Positions 36,337-49,315 are shown, counted from the stretch's first letter. The stretch: DNA of 64,000 nucleotides from Alviniconcha marisindica (GCA_018857735.1 JABMCL010001133.1:310001-374000); one strand, 5' to 3'. A program made the numbers and translations. The notes: generated from the letters alone by a model not told the origin.

Positions 36337-38267
36337 AACTCTTGAAAGTCGGAGTGATTTGACTCTTAACTTCAACTCCCAGTCAATTGCCGTGACGGTT
36401 AACTCTCAGTCATATGTGACAGTCATGTCAAGTCGTAGTCACTTGACTCTTAACTCCCGTTCCCAGTCAACCGCGAAGGTCACACAAGTCGTAGTCATCT
36501 CCTAATCAGCCGCGAAGGTCGTATCAAGTCGAAACAAAGTCCATCAAGTCACACACAAGAAGTCTGATTCACATCTCGTCTGTTAGTTTGAAGAGGATTT
36601 GGGAAAAATGAAATTGAATGACCCTTGAAGTAAGGTGGACTTCTAAACATAGAGTTCCTGGCCAGAGGAAGAAGAAGCTTTGATTTGGCCTGACTACGGC
36701 AGGTTTTAAAACAGAGAACATTAATTTTGTTGTGTGTGTGGGGGGGGGGGGGGGCAGCTGTGGAGCGTTATCTACCCTTACTTTCCCCCTCTGTGCATTG
36801 TGTACGATCATAAACGACTGCGGCACACATCCGGCGGAGAAGGGTAGAGGTAGGGCGTGCACAAAGCCACGGAAGACAAAGCAGGTACGCAAGAGAAAGA
36901 GACACTGTAGACACAGCACATTTATCCGCAGACCACTTAAGATATATCTAGGACTCTTAACCACAATCATGCGCACCATTACCAGCGGTCTCTTTCTTCT
37001 TTCTTTTTTGTTGTTGTTTGTTTTCGTTTTGTTTTTTGAGGGCGGTGGAGGGGGGGGGGGGGGGGGGGCGTGTTTTTTGTAGCAAACGGCAAGTCAGGTG
37101 GACAGTATCACACCGGGGAACCCCACGATAGATCAGAAAATGGGGTTTGTCAGGGGGGATGATGCAGGTGGTATTTGCATCGTCTCGACAAGCATCATTT
37201 GTCCTCTGGGCAGCTGTGGACCTGCCCATAGTCACGCGGGAGATGGAGTGGTGGTGGGTGGCGGTGGGCAGGGGGAGTCGGTGGCTGGCGGGGCAGCGGT
37301 CGTCAGTCTTCCGTGTCTCGTCACCTTTATTAGCCCTCCTAATATATATGTCGTGTGTACTTACTCTCTGCCTCCTTCCTCTGTGGGTGGTAGTGCTTTT
37401 CCATTTAAAGGGGGGCTTTAAATCACGACCTCGTTGTCGGCGTAAGAACTGTCGGAGATTCTTTCTTTCCTCGTCTTCTTCTTTGAAACCCCCTTCCCCC
37501 ACCCCCCACGCGTTCCCCGTCCCAACCTGTTATGTCAGTATTTTACCACAAACAGCGAGTTTCATCATTTGTGTTATACGGCAGTTAATACACTAACGAG
37601 CTGTTTCGAACTCTTTAGTTGGGTTATTTGCGTGGGGCTTTATTGAAGGATTTTGGACTTCAGGTAGGAGTTATTAATTAACTTAATGGCTTTTCACTTA
37701 ATTTCTGACCCGTTTGGGCGGTTTTATTTACCCGGGCCTTCTCCGCCCGGTATGACACTATTTAACTTGCCCACCATCCGGAACGTCTCTCCTTCCACCC
37801 ACCACAAAAAAATGCATGTAGTATTGTGTGCAAGCAGCGATCTATACCGCTTCATGCGGCGGTGCTGATGTACATGTTTTGGGAACGCATATGGGGGGGG
37901 GGGGGGGGGGGGGAGTCAATATTGAACTATTGTCCTCGTGCAGCGCTGGAAGAGTCCATATTTGAGCAGGGGGAGTCAATATTGCCCATGTCCCTCATGC
38001 CACGCCAGCATGACACTTGCAGTCCACCTCGGCTTCCCCCTCACTTGGCTGACACCTTGGAACCGGCTTGCTGGAGGAGGTCGTAGTGGCTAAGATCCCC
38101 CCCCCCCCCCCCCCCCCCCCACACCCTTCCCCCCGTATCCACCCCCAACACCTACCCCGTCACAAGTGGGTAGGTCGATCCAGAAAGGCGATTGAACGGT
38201 GAGGCCATGGCGGTAAGGTTCCTTCAAGAAAATTGCATTGGTATGAGGAACCAACGTGCATGGAACA

Positions 38268-38594
38268 GTAAGTAAGTAAACATGGTGCTTAACGTCCACA
38301 GAAACCATAAGGATTATTAGGGACGGGTAGAATGGGGGGAAGGAGGTATGGAGGTTGGGGAAGAGGGAGAGTATAAATACCTTTCGCTACACTGTCACCA
38401 CCAGAATAACCTGCATTAAGATGGGCAGCGATGAGAGCCATTCAGTTAATGTTTCATTAATTGTGAGGGACAAAGTCACAAGACAGTGTCCACAAACCAC
38501 AATTTTTGAAGAGAAAGGAGAGCCGAAGGGGTATCGAACCGAGGTTCTTCCGCTTACCAGCCTACCGCCTTACCGCTAGGCCAAACCGGCTCTC
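38268..38594 (-). mobile_element. tRNA-derived SINE, copy 1, with 10-bp target-site duplication
   Basis: Read on the minus strand, the element begins with a tRNA-like head with A box TGGCCTAGCGG and B box GGTTCGATACC. A ~250-bp body follows, ending in a TTACTTACTTAC tail. It is flanked by a perfect direct repeat, GCATGGAACA, at 38258-38267 and 38595-38604. The repeat fits target-primed insertion. A second copy lies at 46921-47247. Short ORFs here (for example the E-S-R-x-G-I-E-P-R-F/S-F-R-L frame) are only the translated tRNA-like head. Confidence 0.92.
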
Positions 38595-39379
38595 GCATGG
38601 AACACTGGTGGCTGTGGTTCTTAAGGGGCGGCGAGTCTTCTGGACCCGACTTGCACGATGGGCTCGTAGTGGCGGGAACCTCCCCGGGGGGCTGATGTAC
38701 TCGGCCCGCTTGGACTTTGAAGTCGCAGCAAGCGTTACCAGTTCTTTGGCAAGAAGAAGAGAAAATAGAGATTCCATGCTGGCCCTGCTGGTGTGACCGA
38801 CCATGGGCGGTTGACGGGATGTTAAAATCCAAGAGCTGACTAATTGGCTGTGTTGATGTGGGTGTTAAACGGTTTCCGACCATCGTTCATAATGATTTTA
38901 TATATATTTTTATATATATATAAAGATGACCACGTAATCGTGCGGTTGACATGACGCTGAAATCAGAATATAAACTAATTTTAGAAATACTGTAGAGTTC
39001 TGTATGTTTCTCTGTATTTATGATTCCTTTCGTGCTTCAGGTTTTCATTTCAACGTTCTTGGCATTGATGACGAAAAATTTATGTTATCATTCTCCCGTT
39101 AAAAGTCTTTTCCTCGTTTAATTGTCCACTGTCCAGAACTGCCCCCTATTACCTGTAACTCGTTCATGCAAGCTGCCCCATCAAACTACCCTTATTTTTT
39201 CGTCCTTGTCCAAGTTTCTGAACTTTACCTGTATGAATGAATGACTCGGTCATGCAAGCATCCCCATGAAACAGGCCTTATTTTTCGTCCTTGTTCGTGT
39301 TGATGGTGGTGAGGGGTTCAAACATCGCCCCCCTGCTTTGTTTGCTAACCTGACGTGCTCTCGTCTGTTTCCTTTGCAG

Positions 39380-39413
39380 GCGGGGGCCGCTGGCTATTTA
39401 CATCACAAATTTG
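39380..39413 (+). CDS. TMEM135: TMEM135 exon 4, 34-nt microexon (residues 122-133)
   Basis: The sequence 'tgtttcctttgcag' is followed by 34 nt and then the strong donor GTAAGTG at 39414. Joined to the AG of exon 3, it reads R-R-G-P-L-A-I-Y-I-T-N-L. This is co-linear with human RRGLLTIYMANL. The exon is too short for most ORF-based gene finders and was recognised only by phase and homology. It ends in phase 0. A TG/GA microsatellite block begins about 60 nt downstream of the donor, and introns of 10.4 and 15.9 kb flank the exon. Confidence 0.9.
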
Positions 39414-39473
39414 GTAAGTGCACGTAACAGGCGGACAACGGCAAAGAGCAGGAAGGAAATATGGACAGCGTCG

Positions 39474-39765
<292 letters not shown>

Positions 39766-40698
39766 ACGATCAATTTTTTACGGCTTTTATTTTAGAGGCA
39801 AGAAAACCTGATCAGTTACAACATAGTCAAAATACGGTCAGTAGCGTAAACACCGAGGGCTTGTTCTAAACTGTATCATGCTGCTTTCTCTGAAGTGTAG
39901 AAAAGGCAGTTTGCGGTGTCAAGTATACTTCAAACATCTGTTACATTGTAGTGCGTGTATCCCCCCCCCCCCCCCTGCGCCATCCCACACACTCACGAAC
40001 ACAGCACACAGGGATCACAAGGGATTGCCTGCCTCGGTAAACGGAAGGTTAAGGAACGATTTAAAAAAAAAAAATTAAAGGGAGAAGGTGAAGGTGAAAA
40101 GAAAAACAACAACAACCAAAAAGCATTAATAGCAGCTGCATGGGTAGAATGATTTCAAGATAACGTCGTAACTAAGAAGCCTGCTCATTTTATTTCTGTT
40201 TAAATTCAGCGATTAAAAACAACAACAATTGCAGTGTGCGTTTATCGGTATTCAACAAAGACCTAGATTTCTGTCTTAAAAAGAAAGAGAGAGAGGGGAG
40301 AGGGGGGGGGGTGTTTTCGAGTGCACCATACTGCTGTGCCTCCTCCTTCGACGAGAGTCGAACAAGTAGTTGTGTAAACGCATGGCCATCGCACGGAGAG
40401 TCATTTCGCCTGTGACGCTTCAGCCGTTCCCTTGGTTCAACTAAGTACGTGTCCGCGTGACACCTGGACATCTCACACGGCAAGACGCGGCAAAATGTAA
40501 AATGGGAATTGATGATGATGATGATGATGATGACGATGTTCACTTTTAATATAGCGCATAATTCCATTAACTTGACTGCTTAGTACGCGGGAGGTGGGGG
40601 GTGGGGGGGGGGGTGGGGGGGGTATAGAAAGTCATAATGATTAAAAGAAAGAAAAAGCAAAGGACGCTTGGTGCAAAGTCATTCACAGAATTACAACC

Positions 40699-40799
40699 GT
40701 TTAGTGTAGTTCAGTTAGTTGTAGTTAGGTAACTGTCTGTGTGGTTTAGTTTGTTGTAGTTAGGTAACTCTGTGTAGTTTAATTAGTTGCAACTAGGAC
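40699..40799 (+). repeat. Minisatellite 'GTTAGTTGTAGTTAGGTAACT', short block
   Basis: Three ~38-bp units of 'agttgtagttaggtaact' plus 'gtgtagttta' end with the variant 'aattagttgcaactag'. The same units, with the same terminal variant, form the larger block at 42400-42872. Confidence 0.85.
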
Positions 40800-41135
40800 A
40801 GGTGCGTTCACAGAAATGTGTGCTGTTGCGGCACCGCGCAGCCACAAAGGTGGCGAATATCAAGTCGGCTTTAAAAAACTCGTTATCGACTTGACAGATA
40901 GGACCCTCTAACGCAGAGTTTGCTCTGCGACTGTTCTGCGTTTATTGAACCGCTGGTTACTTCCAGATCGACTTCTTCAGGGTCACACATTGAAATACTG
41001 GACGGTACGGTACCAGTTCGATTTCCTCTGTGACGCCACACTGTCGCCTGCCTGGGCTGGAGCAGTGGCCCAGAAAGGTTGCAAATTGAACACTGCCGTC
41101 ATCTAGAAGTGTTCCAGGAATTTCCGGCGTCCATT

Positions 41136-41177
41136 CCTCTCTCTCTCTCTCTCTCTCATCACACACACAGACACACA

Positions 41178-41217
<40 letters not shown>

Positions 41218-41324
41218 CTCTCTCCCTCCGCTCTCTATCACACGCCCCCCCCCCCCCCCCCCCCCGCTCCCCCGAGCGCGCGCGCACACACACACACACA
41301 CTCTCTCTCCCTCTCTCTCTCTCT

Positions 41325-41389
<65 letters not shown>

Positions 41390-41418
41390 CTCTCTCTCTC
41401 TCTCCTCTCTCTCTCTGT

Positions 41419-41480
<62 letters not shown>

Positions 41481-41502
41481 ACAGTCTCTCCCCCCCCCCC
41501 TC
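41136..41502 (+). repeat. CT/CA/C compound microsatellite
   Basis: Alternating CT and CA blocks, with a poly-C run near 41247-41265 and a CG-rich 'gagcgcgcgcgcacac' step. It lies in intron 4. The frames on both strands are low-complexity artefacts. Confidence 0.97.
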
Positions 41503-41800
41503 CCCTTTGCATATGTGGTCGGGCGGGGGAGGGGGGGGGGGGGGTCTGTATGGGCAGCGCGGCAGTTGACTCAGTGGCAAAGGAAACAATGGGGACACGG
41601 TGAAGGTTGTGGCATGCTTGCTTTGGGCCCCGTGTTTGCACTGCCCGCTTCCTGGCAGTGCCCCTGTTTTCAATACTTTGTCTTCTGCCCCCTCACCCCC
41701 ACCGCCCCACCCTCCAACGTTTCCTCTTTACCTGCGTCCTTACCTCTTCCCCTCCTTTCACCTCCCTCCTCTTCCGAAAAAACAAAAACCCACCCTCTTT

Positions 41801-42056
<256 letters not shown>

Positions 42057-42399
42057 TTCTTTGTCAGAAACGAAATTTCACAACGATATTGTCATCATTA
42101 TTATTATTAGTTTTATATAATTTATAATCAATGTTGTACAGTAGAACTCGGATGAGAGACCACCCTGGTGAGAACCATCCTTCTCTTGAGAGCACATGTT
42201 TTCGTTTTAACCGCATTTAATCGTCATAAATTATTTTCCTGTAAATAAACCCCTCTTCAATGACGTTCCACCTTAACAGGAGACCACGTATGCTTCGGTA
42301 TAGCCACAGAAGAGGAGTTTACTGTATTTCTTTATGTTCGACTGGGACTGTCACCTGGAACTGGCTTGCACCTTTGTTCTTCCGATCGTGAATGTGGTC

Positions 42400-42872
42400 G
42401 TTTAGCTGTAGTTAGGTAACTATCTGTGTAGTTCAGTAAGTTGTAGTTAGGTAGCAACCTGTGCAGTTAGCTAGTTTTAGTTAGGTAGCTATCTGTATAG
42501 TTTAAGTTGTAACTATCTGTCCAGTTTAGTTAGTTGTAGTTAGGTAAATATATGTAATTTAGTTAGTTGTAGTTAGGTAACTGTGTGATTTAGTTTGTTG
42601 TAGTTAGGTAACTCTGAGTAGTTTAGTTAGTTGTAGTTAGGTAGGTATGTGTAATTTAGTTAGTTGTAGTTAGATAACTATCTGTGTGATTTAGTTTGTT
42701 GTAGTTAGGTAACTCTGTGCAGTTTAGTTAGTTGTAGTTAGGTAACTCTCAGTGTAGTTTAGTTAGTTGTAGTTAGGTAACTTTGTGTAGTTTAGTTGTA
42801 GTTAGGTAACTATCTGTGTGGTTTAGTTTGTTGTAGTTAGGTAACTGTGTAGTTTAATTAGTTGCAACTAAG
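42400..42872 (+). repeat. Minisatellite 'GTTAGTTGTAGTTAGGTAACT', long block
   Basis: About 12 degenerate 30-40 bp units run from 'gtttagctgtagttaggtaa' to the terminal 'aattagttgcaactaag'. The block is separated from its relative at 40.7 kb by the CT/CA (41136-41502) and TG (41801-42054) tracts. Confidence 0.88.
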
Positions 42873-43031
42873 CCCATAATGCACCTTTCATTAGAAATAC
42901 GGCGAAAATCCATCCGAAAATATATTATAAGTAAAAAAGGAATTAAGACAACGAGATGTATTAAAAAAAAACAGTATTTCGGCCTCGGCCTTCTGGTGGG
43001 GGGGGGGGGGGGGGGGGGGATTTATTGATAA

Positions 43032-43035
<4 letters not shown>

Positions 43036-43086
<51 letters not shown>

Positions 43087-44393
43087 GTAATGGAGCGGAA
43101 GAGCCGCGTAGAAGGACAGTGACCCAGGCAGCGGAGTCGGTCAAAATGGAGACCACAGCAGGCGGCGACGGCAAACAGGCTTTATTCTACAGCAGCAGAC
43201 AACTTTCTCAGCACACCCAAAATCCTCACGCGCACGCATAGATAAGAGAACTGCGCGGGCCGCAAGGAACACACGCTATCGTTACAATGAAATCGGCCCT
43301 CAGGACCACAAAATGGCTGACTATTGTGTTTCCTTGGCCCGCACAAATACAGTTTCCTCAACAATAACTAAACTAATTAAGACATGAAATACATCAAATA
43401 AAAGCTACAGTTACAACCTTTTAAAACGTATAAACAAAATGTACACACATGACTTATTTTATTTACAACAAGAGTGGGAAGCGTGGCTTGCATCTATCTA
43501 TAAGCAGATTCGTACAACTAAATCACAACTAACACAATGTACAAAATATAACTGTCAATAAAACTTACATCAGAATAAAGAACACGCTCCCACGGTTAAA
43601 ATGGTACATAACAATTACAATACAACGCTCTATACGAGAAGCAAGACACACTCAAAGACTAGTACTAAAACAAATGGTGCGAACTTTCGCCTGGGGCGCG
43701 TTATTTTAGTCGCAGCAGCGCTGATAGTGATACCAAGTAGTCTATGAATACAACTTAGCTTCTACAGTACACAATACTTAATAAGTTAATTTCAACCCAA
43801 AATAAACACTAAACATGAAGTCAGCTAAGCAAAATACTATACGACAAAGCATTGATCGACACAGAATTACTTTAATCGAGTCAAAACAACGATTCACAAC
43901 TATTCACTAATAGGCCTACTCATAAACAGAGAACGCGCCATGCAGACGACGGCTATAAAAAGAATGGACCCAGAGAGGCATCGGCTACTGATTAAGCTCG
44001 ATCCTGCGTCTAAATAAACGTTGGGTAAACATTCTAAGATACCAAATTATATTACACATGGCTTAGTGACTAGGTAAACAAAGAGTAGGTAAACAAACAA
44101 GCGGTCAAAATATTAAGGGAGTAAACAGATTTGAAAATGGCGCGCACCGGCGGCTATTGCCGGTCGGCTGTGAGAAGGCCATGTGGCGTTACGCAACACG
44201 CAGCGCTTCAAAACAAAAGCGTCGTCTGCTCCGGTTCCCGGGTTACTAACAGTACAGTAATGAAATTGCATGGATCTGATAACCGGGGCGGGATTATTGT
44301 AAAAACGTACAATGAGCACAACTGAAAGACTGATTCACTGTACTCGGCGGCGCGCACGCACGCACGCACGCACTTACACACACACACACACAC

Positions 44394-44448
<55 letters not shown>

Positions 44449-45374
44449 CGCGAGCACAACGTGTTCTTGAAAGACGACTGGGGCAAGACTGCATCGGACT
44501 GAGCAAACAGTAATAATGAGTATCTGCGCCTCTCCGCACATGAGCGCAAGGCGCATCCACTGAAAGTTAGTTACATCAACTGATTAAGACTAGGAATATA
44601 GTCTAATAATTCAGTGAAAGCAACGCTCACTCGATCACCCTTCCCCACCGCCACAGAACTAAAAAGACAGAAATAAGAAATTAAGAGCTCCTGGCAGAAG
44701 TCGAAACATGGAATCCTGTGTATTCTGACCTTAATAGTTTTGACAGCTCTGAATTATTATTACCATTATTAATTCACATCAGAGAGACTTTGATTTCTGC
44801 GTTCGCTGTACCACATCGTGTGGTTTCCTCTAGGACTGAAGGAGTCTACGCGAAGAGGAATCAACTGCGTTACTGCTAACTAACGAGCCAGCATCTTCAA
44901 CCAACCAACCAACCAACCAACCAAACGACCAACAAACCAGCCAACCGACCGACCGAATACAATCGCTTTTCAATGCATCTTCTGCGCAGGGTTCGCACAA
45001 CTTGGAGACGACTCCAGCCGCGTTTTCAATGCCAGCACCGATGTCCATAAATCACAACGCTGACAGCTTTCAGCGAATACGTCAAATGGCTTTAGCAGTA
45101 GGAGCCACGCAGGCAGGCTTTGGAACAACTTGAGACCAGAAGACGGAGACTGTACTGGCACGGGAGTCTCTGAGTGGCGGAGAGAGCATCATCGCGGTTA
45201 TTGATCGAAGTAAAATAGCGCAGCACCATCGGCATCTCATCCTCCTCTTCCCGCCTCCTGACACACCTACTCCGCCTCGGCGGCTGTGATTGACAGCTAC
45301 CTTTTTGACGCGGGAGATCGATCGGGGTTGACTGCTGGCAGTCTTCTAGGCGTGCGTCTGGGAAAGTTTTGCAC

Positions 45375-45405
<31 letters not shown>

Positions 45406-45410
45406 CTTCA
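43036..45410. repeat. TA (43036-43082), CA/CG (44345-44446) and ATT (45374-45402) tracts
   Basis: TA lies next to a poly-G run (42999-43019) and abuts the left edge of the possible LTR. The CA tract is preceded by ACGC units. Between 44640 and 45370 there is no recognised feature, apart from a CCAA run at 44898-44930. Confidence 0.88.
43086..44573 (-). mobile_element. Possible LTR or LTR-element remnant
   Basis: The left edge reads TGTAATGGAGCGG. On the minus strand this is a ...CATTACA end lying about 90-100 bases after an AATAAA (43181-43186 region), the spacing expected of R-U5 in an LTR. The right limit is a guess at a TACA near 44573. No gag/pol frames, primer-binding site or second LTR were seen. 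On the + strand a TATAAAA at 43953 and AATAAA at 44014 allow the opposite orientation. Confidence 0.25.
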
Positions 45411-45763
45411 TCACTCTTAATGTTGTTCTGTTATTTTCATCACTCTTAATGTTCTGTTAATTTCGCCAAAGCGAAAACAAAGTTTTATATCATCATCTCG
45501 TGTTATTTTTGTACGAGCTGAAGTCGGTAATTGGAAGTGGCGAATACTCAGTTTGATTTATTTTGATTGTTGTAAGGCCAAAGATTAAAAGAATGGATAA
45601 CGTGACATGGTCACAGATAATGACGAAAATTATGCCTTGCTTGTGGGGATGTGTGTTCGTGGGTTGTGTTGAATTTTTATATTTAACAAAATCGTGATTT
45701 GTGAATGTTGTGTAAGAAGAATGTCGAGGTAAATGAAGCATCTCTATGTCTCAGTGTCTCTCT

Positions 45764-45766
45764 TTG

Positions 45767-45822
<56 letters not shown>

Positions 45823-45840
45823 CGTCCGTCCGTCCGTCCG

Positions 45841-45915
<75 letters not shown>

Positions 45916-45945
45916 AGCCTTGTAAAATCAAGTTTTCGAGTTCGA

Positions 45946-46007
<62 letters not shown>
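45764..46007 (+). repeat. CTGT/CCGT/CT compound tract with an element end inside
   Basis: CTGT units (45768-45816) change abruptly to CCGT units (45817-45840), then CT. At 45915-45952 'ccttgtaaaatcaagttttc' and 'gagttcgagttctctc' give the tail end of the CT-tailed element, followed by a further CT tract to 46007. The frames here are low-complexity artefacts. Confidence 0.9.
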
Positions 46008-46009
<2 letters not shown>

Positions 46010-46920
46010 CTTGATATAACTGTACCGGTTGACTGGGCGTAAAACACTAACTTACTTACTTAATCTCTCTCTCTCTCTCGACCCCCATCTCCACCTGAAT
46101 GAAAGAATATACATTCACACTGTAAACCTCGGCAGTGCGTGTAATTCGTTTTCGTCACTCTTGTTAGGGAAAGAAAAGCTAGTATTCTAGATTGATTATT
46201 CTGAAATTATTAATGACTCCTGCACTAGAAAGGAGGATATCGACATAAATAAGAAAAGAGCTTGAACTGAATGAATGGATAGCGAAAAAAGACTAGCTCA
46301 CAAATTTGGTGATCAAGCAAATCGATGAAATAATCCGGTAAACAATCCCTGCCGGTGTAAAATGCGGAAAAAGAAGAAGAAAAAGAAAATAACCAAATTA
46401 ACCCATTTATACTCACTGTCCCATATTCAGGACGCATAACGGATTTTGATAGTCTGCTTTAGCTGAGTTTGATTTTTGGGCCTCCTGCTGACATGGACCT
46501 CAGAAGAGGGACTTCCTTTATTCAAAGAAGAGGTGGCGGAGTATTTTTCCCTACTGTTTGTAGGAGGCCACCGTCTGCGAGAACAGGAAGGCCTTTTGCT
46601 TCAGGGTATTTAGTATTAACAAAATATCTTCGCATGTATGGGTTAAAAAGAGACATATCTTGCATATGACTGTTAGTAATCGTTATATCGGAGTGCTTTA
46701 CTAACGACCTTTCTTCTTCTTCTTCTTCTTCTTCTTCTTCTTCTTCTTTCTCTCTTCCCTTTTTCATTTTGAATTTTGTGTGGCAAAGGCGATGGAGATC
46801 CTACAGGTAAACGCTATTCACAGATTATTATTTCGTCATACGAAAATCTTGCAAATGTCATGTCACCGCACACGTTTTTCTTCTTCTTTGAGCATGTACC
46901 TTTTTTCTTCCCGAGGATGT

Positions 46921-47247
46921 AAAGTAAGTAAGTAAACACGATGCTTAACGTCCACAGAAACCATAAGGCTTATTAGGGACGGGGAGAATGGGGGAAGGGG
47001 GTATGGAGGTGGGGGGAGAGGGAGATTATATACCTATCGCTACACTGTTACCACCAGAATGATTCCTGTATTAAGATGGGCAGCGATGAGAGCCGTTTTA
47101 ATGTTTCAATAATTGTGAGGGACAACGTCACAAGACCGTGTCCACGAACCACAACTTTTGAAGAGAAAGGAGAGCCGAAGCGGTATCGAACCGAGGTCCT
47201 TCCGCTTACCAGCCTACCGCCTTACCGCTAGGCCAAACCGGCTCCCC
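46921..47247 (-). mobile_element. tRNA-derived SINE, copy 2
   Basis: Same length, orientation, head and tail as the 38268-38594 copy, roughly 90 percent identical by eye. It shares the internal 'aagatgggcagcgatgagag' and the same A and B boxes. Flanks CCCGAGGATGT (46910-46920) and CCCGATGATGT (47248-47258) form an 11-bp target-site duplication with one mismatch. Confidence 0.9.
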
Positions 47248-47342
47248 CCCGATGATGTCCTTTGGTGGCGTTTTTATACCTTGTACTTAGTCGCATGCTG
47301 GCTGTCCATTAGCCGCGAGCATTCCCTTTGTTTTCGGAGAAT

Positions 47343-47632
47343 GTGTCGTGTTTACCTTTGGGTTACGTGCTGTTTCAGTCGCACGTTGTATTGTTGAGTC
47401 GTGCAGTATATACTTGGGTCGCGTGGTGCATATTTAAGTCCCATGGTGTGCATTTGGGTCGCTTGGCGTGTGTTCGGGCCTTGCGATGTATATTATTTTG
47501 GGTCACCGCGTGATGTTTTAGGTCGTGTGGTGTTGTGTATATTATTTGAGGCGTGTATATTCGGGACATGACATATGGTGTGCGTTTGGGTCACATAATG
47601 CATATACTTGGGCTGCGTAGTATATATTTGTG
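47343..47632 (+). repeat. ~27-bp highly degenerate minisatellite
   Basis: Loosely periodic units such as 'gggtcgcgtggtgcatattt', 'aagtcccatggtgtgcattt' and 'gggtcgcttggcgtgtgttc' recur about ten times. Identity between units is low. Confidence 0.65.
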
Positions 47633-47702
47633 GACGGATTATCTTCGGCGGGAGCAACAGAAAGGAAACGAATGCATTGAGCTGTGGTGACCAAGGTTCT
47701 TT

Positions 47703-47775
47703 GTAAAATTTGCCGGAGCGGGCTCGAACCAAGGTCCCTCAGCTTTACCAGCCGATCGCCTCATAAACTTCATTA
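47703..47775 (-). mobile_element. Degenerate tRNA-like SINE head
   Basis: The minus strand contains the B box GGTTCGAGCCC, preceded by 'ggctggtaaagctgaggg', which resembles the head of the 38-kb SINE family. The A box is poor. It is probably an old, diverged copy. Confidence 0.45.
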
Positions 47776-47867
47776 CCATGCAGCCTATAATTATAGACCG
47801 AAACACGCCCTACCAGGCAACGTGGTTTCCCTCCACGGATGCACAATACGTCTGTGTCTCCCCCTCA

Positions 47868-48064
47868 GAGCTCAATAGCTGTGTGAAAGTCGAGATGGCC
47901 GTCCAGGCTCCCCGTCCCAGATAGTCCTGACGGTCTCTGTGGCCGTAAAGCAACAGTGAACATGAACTCACACAGTCGGAGCTCAGGAGCTGTGTGAAAT
48001 GTCGAGGTGGCCGTCCTGGCGTCCCTGGTGGTCCTTATAGGCTCCGAGGCCGTAAAGCAACAGT
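47868..48064 (+). mobile_element. Two tandem ~90-bp relatives of the 175-bp element
   Basis: Two head-to-tail copies (about 47868-47958 and 47979-48064) each run from a 'gagctca..agctgtgtgaaa' head through 'gtcgaggtggccgtcc' to 'ggccgtaaagcaacagt'. They lack the 'accaatgccgaagca' middle, so they are either a shorter subfamily or a shared ancestral core. Confidence 0.75.
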
Positions 48065-48711
48065 AGAACGAAACGAAAATGTCTCCCGCCGAAAGGCTCT
48101 GCCGGATGTGGCGAACCCCCGGAACCCCCGTTAGGACCGGTCCAGGCGACGGCTTAGGCAGGTCATCGGAGCATCTTGAGGGTGTTCTGAAGGACCTCTC
48201 GGGACCCCCTGCGCCTGGTGGAGTATCGGTGTGAAGTGGGGACAAGTGGTCTGGCAGTAAAGTGTGTACGCTGCTGGTTAGTGAGCAGGTGTCGGGCAAA
48301 CGGCACCTGTGTTCGGTGTAGTGTGTTGGTGTTCTACTTGCTCGTTGGATTTCTTTCCCCCCCCCCCCCCCCTTTTTTTCTTCTTTTCTTCGAGTGTGTG
48401 GTTTGCTCTTAAGTCTAAAGGGTTTTGAGCCTCACACGTGATAGTGAGAATGATTATGTGTGTACACTGCAGGCTTGTGAGCAGGTGTCAGCAAAAACAG
48501 CACCTGTATTCTCGGATTGGGGCGTTGGTATTTTACTTGGTCTTTCTAGACTTTCTTCTTCTTCTTACTCTGTCTCTCTCTCTCCCCCCCCCCCACACAC
48601 ACACACATCCACACCCACACCCCCCACACACACCTCTTATTTGTCTGTGCGCGCGCGTGCGTACGCGAGAGCTTTTAGCTGTGGATTTCCAACACACATT
48701 TTGGTCAGAAT

Positions 48712-48880
48712 TATGATGATGACTGAAACGTATGATTTAGTTGTGAACTTCCGTTTTGTTTGTTTGTTTGTTAGAATTATGATGATGACTGAAACGTATG
48801 ATTTAGTTGTGAACTTCCGTTTTGTTTGTTTGTTTGTTAGAATTATGATGATGATTGAAACGTATGATTTAGTTTTGTGA
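48712..48880 (+). repeat. 66-bp triplicate tandem repeat
   Basis: Three units of 'agaattatgatgatgactga', 'aacgtatgatttagttgtga', 'acttccgttttgtttgtttg' start at about 48708, 48774 and 48840. Units 1 and 2 are identical over nearly their full length. Confidence 0.9.
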
Positions 48881-49315
48881 ACTTCCGTGTGTTTGTTTTG
48901 GTTTTTTATTTGTTTTATGCGGTTTTACTTGCATTGGGACGTTGTGCATAACATTTCATGGTTTGACTCGATCCCTGTGAATATAATCTGGACTTTTGTC
49001 AGCTGCCCCGCCGTACGTATTACCTACGTAACTGATTTACAAAGTCGGGCTATGCTGTTCGTGGGGCGCTTTTTTTTCTTTCTTTTCCCTTCTTTTTCTT
49101 TCTTTCAGTCTTTGTTTTCTTTCTTTTCTTTTTCTTTCTTTTTATATATATATATTTTTTTGATAAATGTGCAAAGTTTATGACAGCTGTCAAAGTTGTT
49201 TCGTCCCAGGAACGATGTCATCGATGATTGTACGCGATACCAACAACTTCTTCAGTCCCAGTTTTTGACCCGCTACCAAACAGTGCAGCATGTGTGTGGT
49301 GGATTTTGTTGTTGA

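Larger units (their letters stand above)
28936..39379 (+). other. TMEM135 intron 3
   Basis: 10.4 kb. It holds poly-G runs (29966-29998, 31148-31223, 31762-31789), CA clusters (34191-34402, 35140-35404), SINE copies (32145-32318, 36249-36336, 38268-38594) and several GCCCAGTCAACC motif repeats. It also holds a CpG-rich stretch at 35460-35760. No exon of another gene was recognised. Confidence 0.85.

Noticed and set aside
38506..38796. ORF with E-S-R-R-G-I-E-P-R-F, also seen at 47158-47397
   Set aside because: The shared peptide is the translated tRNA-like head of a SINE, not a protein family.
46522..46767. Minus-strand ORF with poly-Glu
   Set aside because: The poly-Glu is a translated TTC microsatellite and the remainder matches nothing I recognise.
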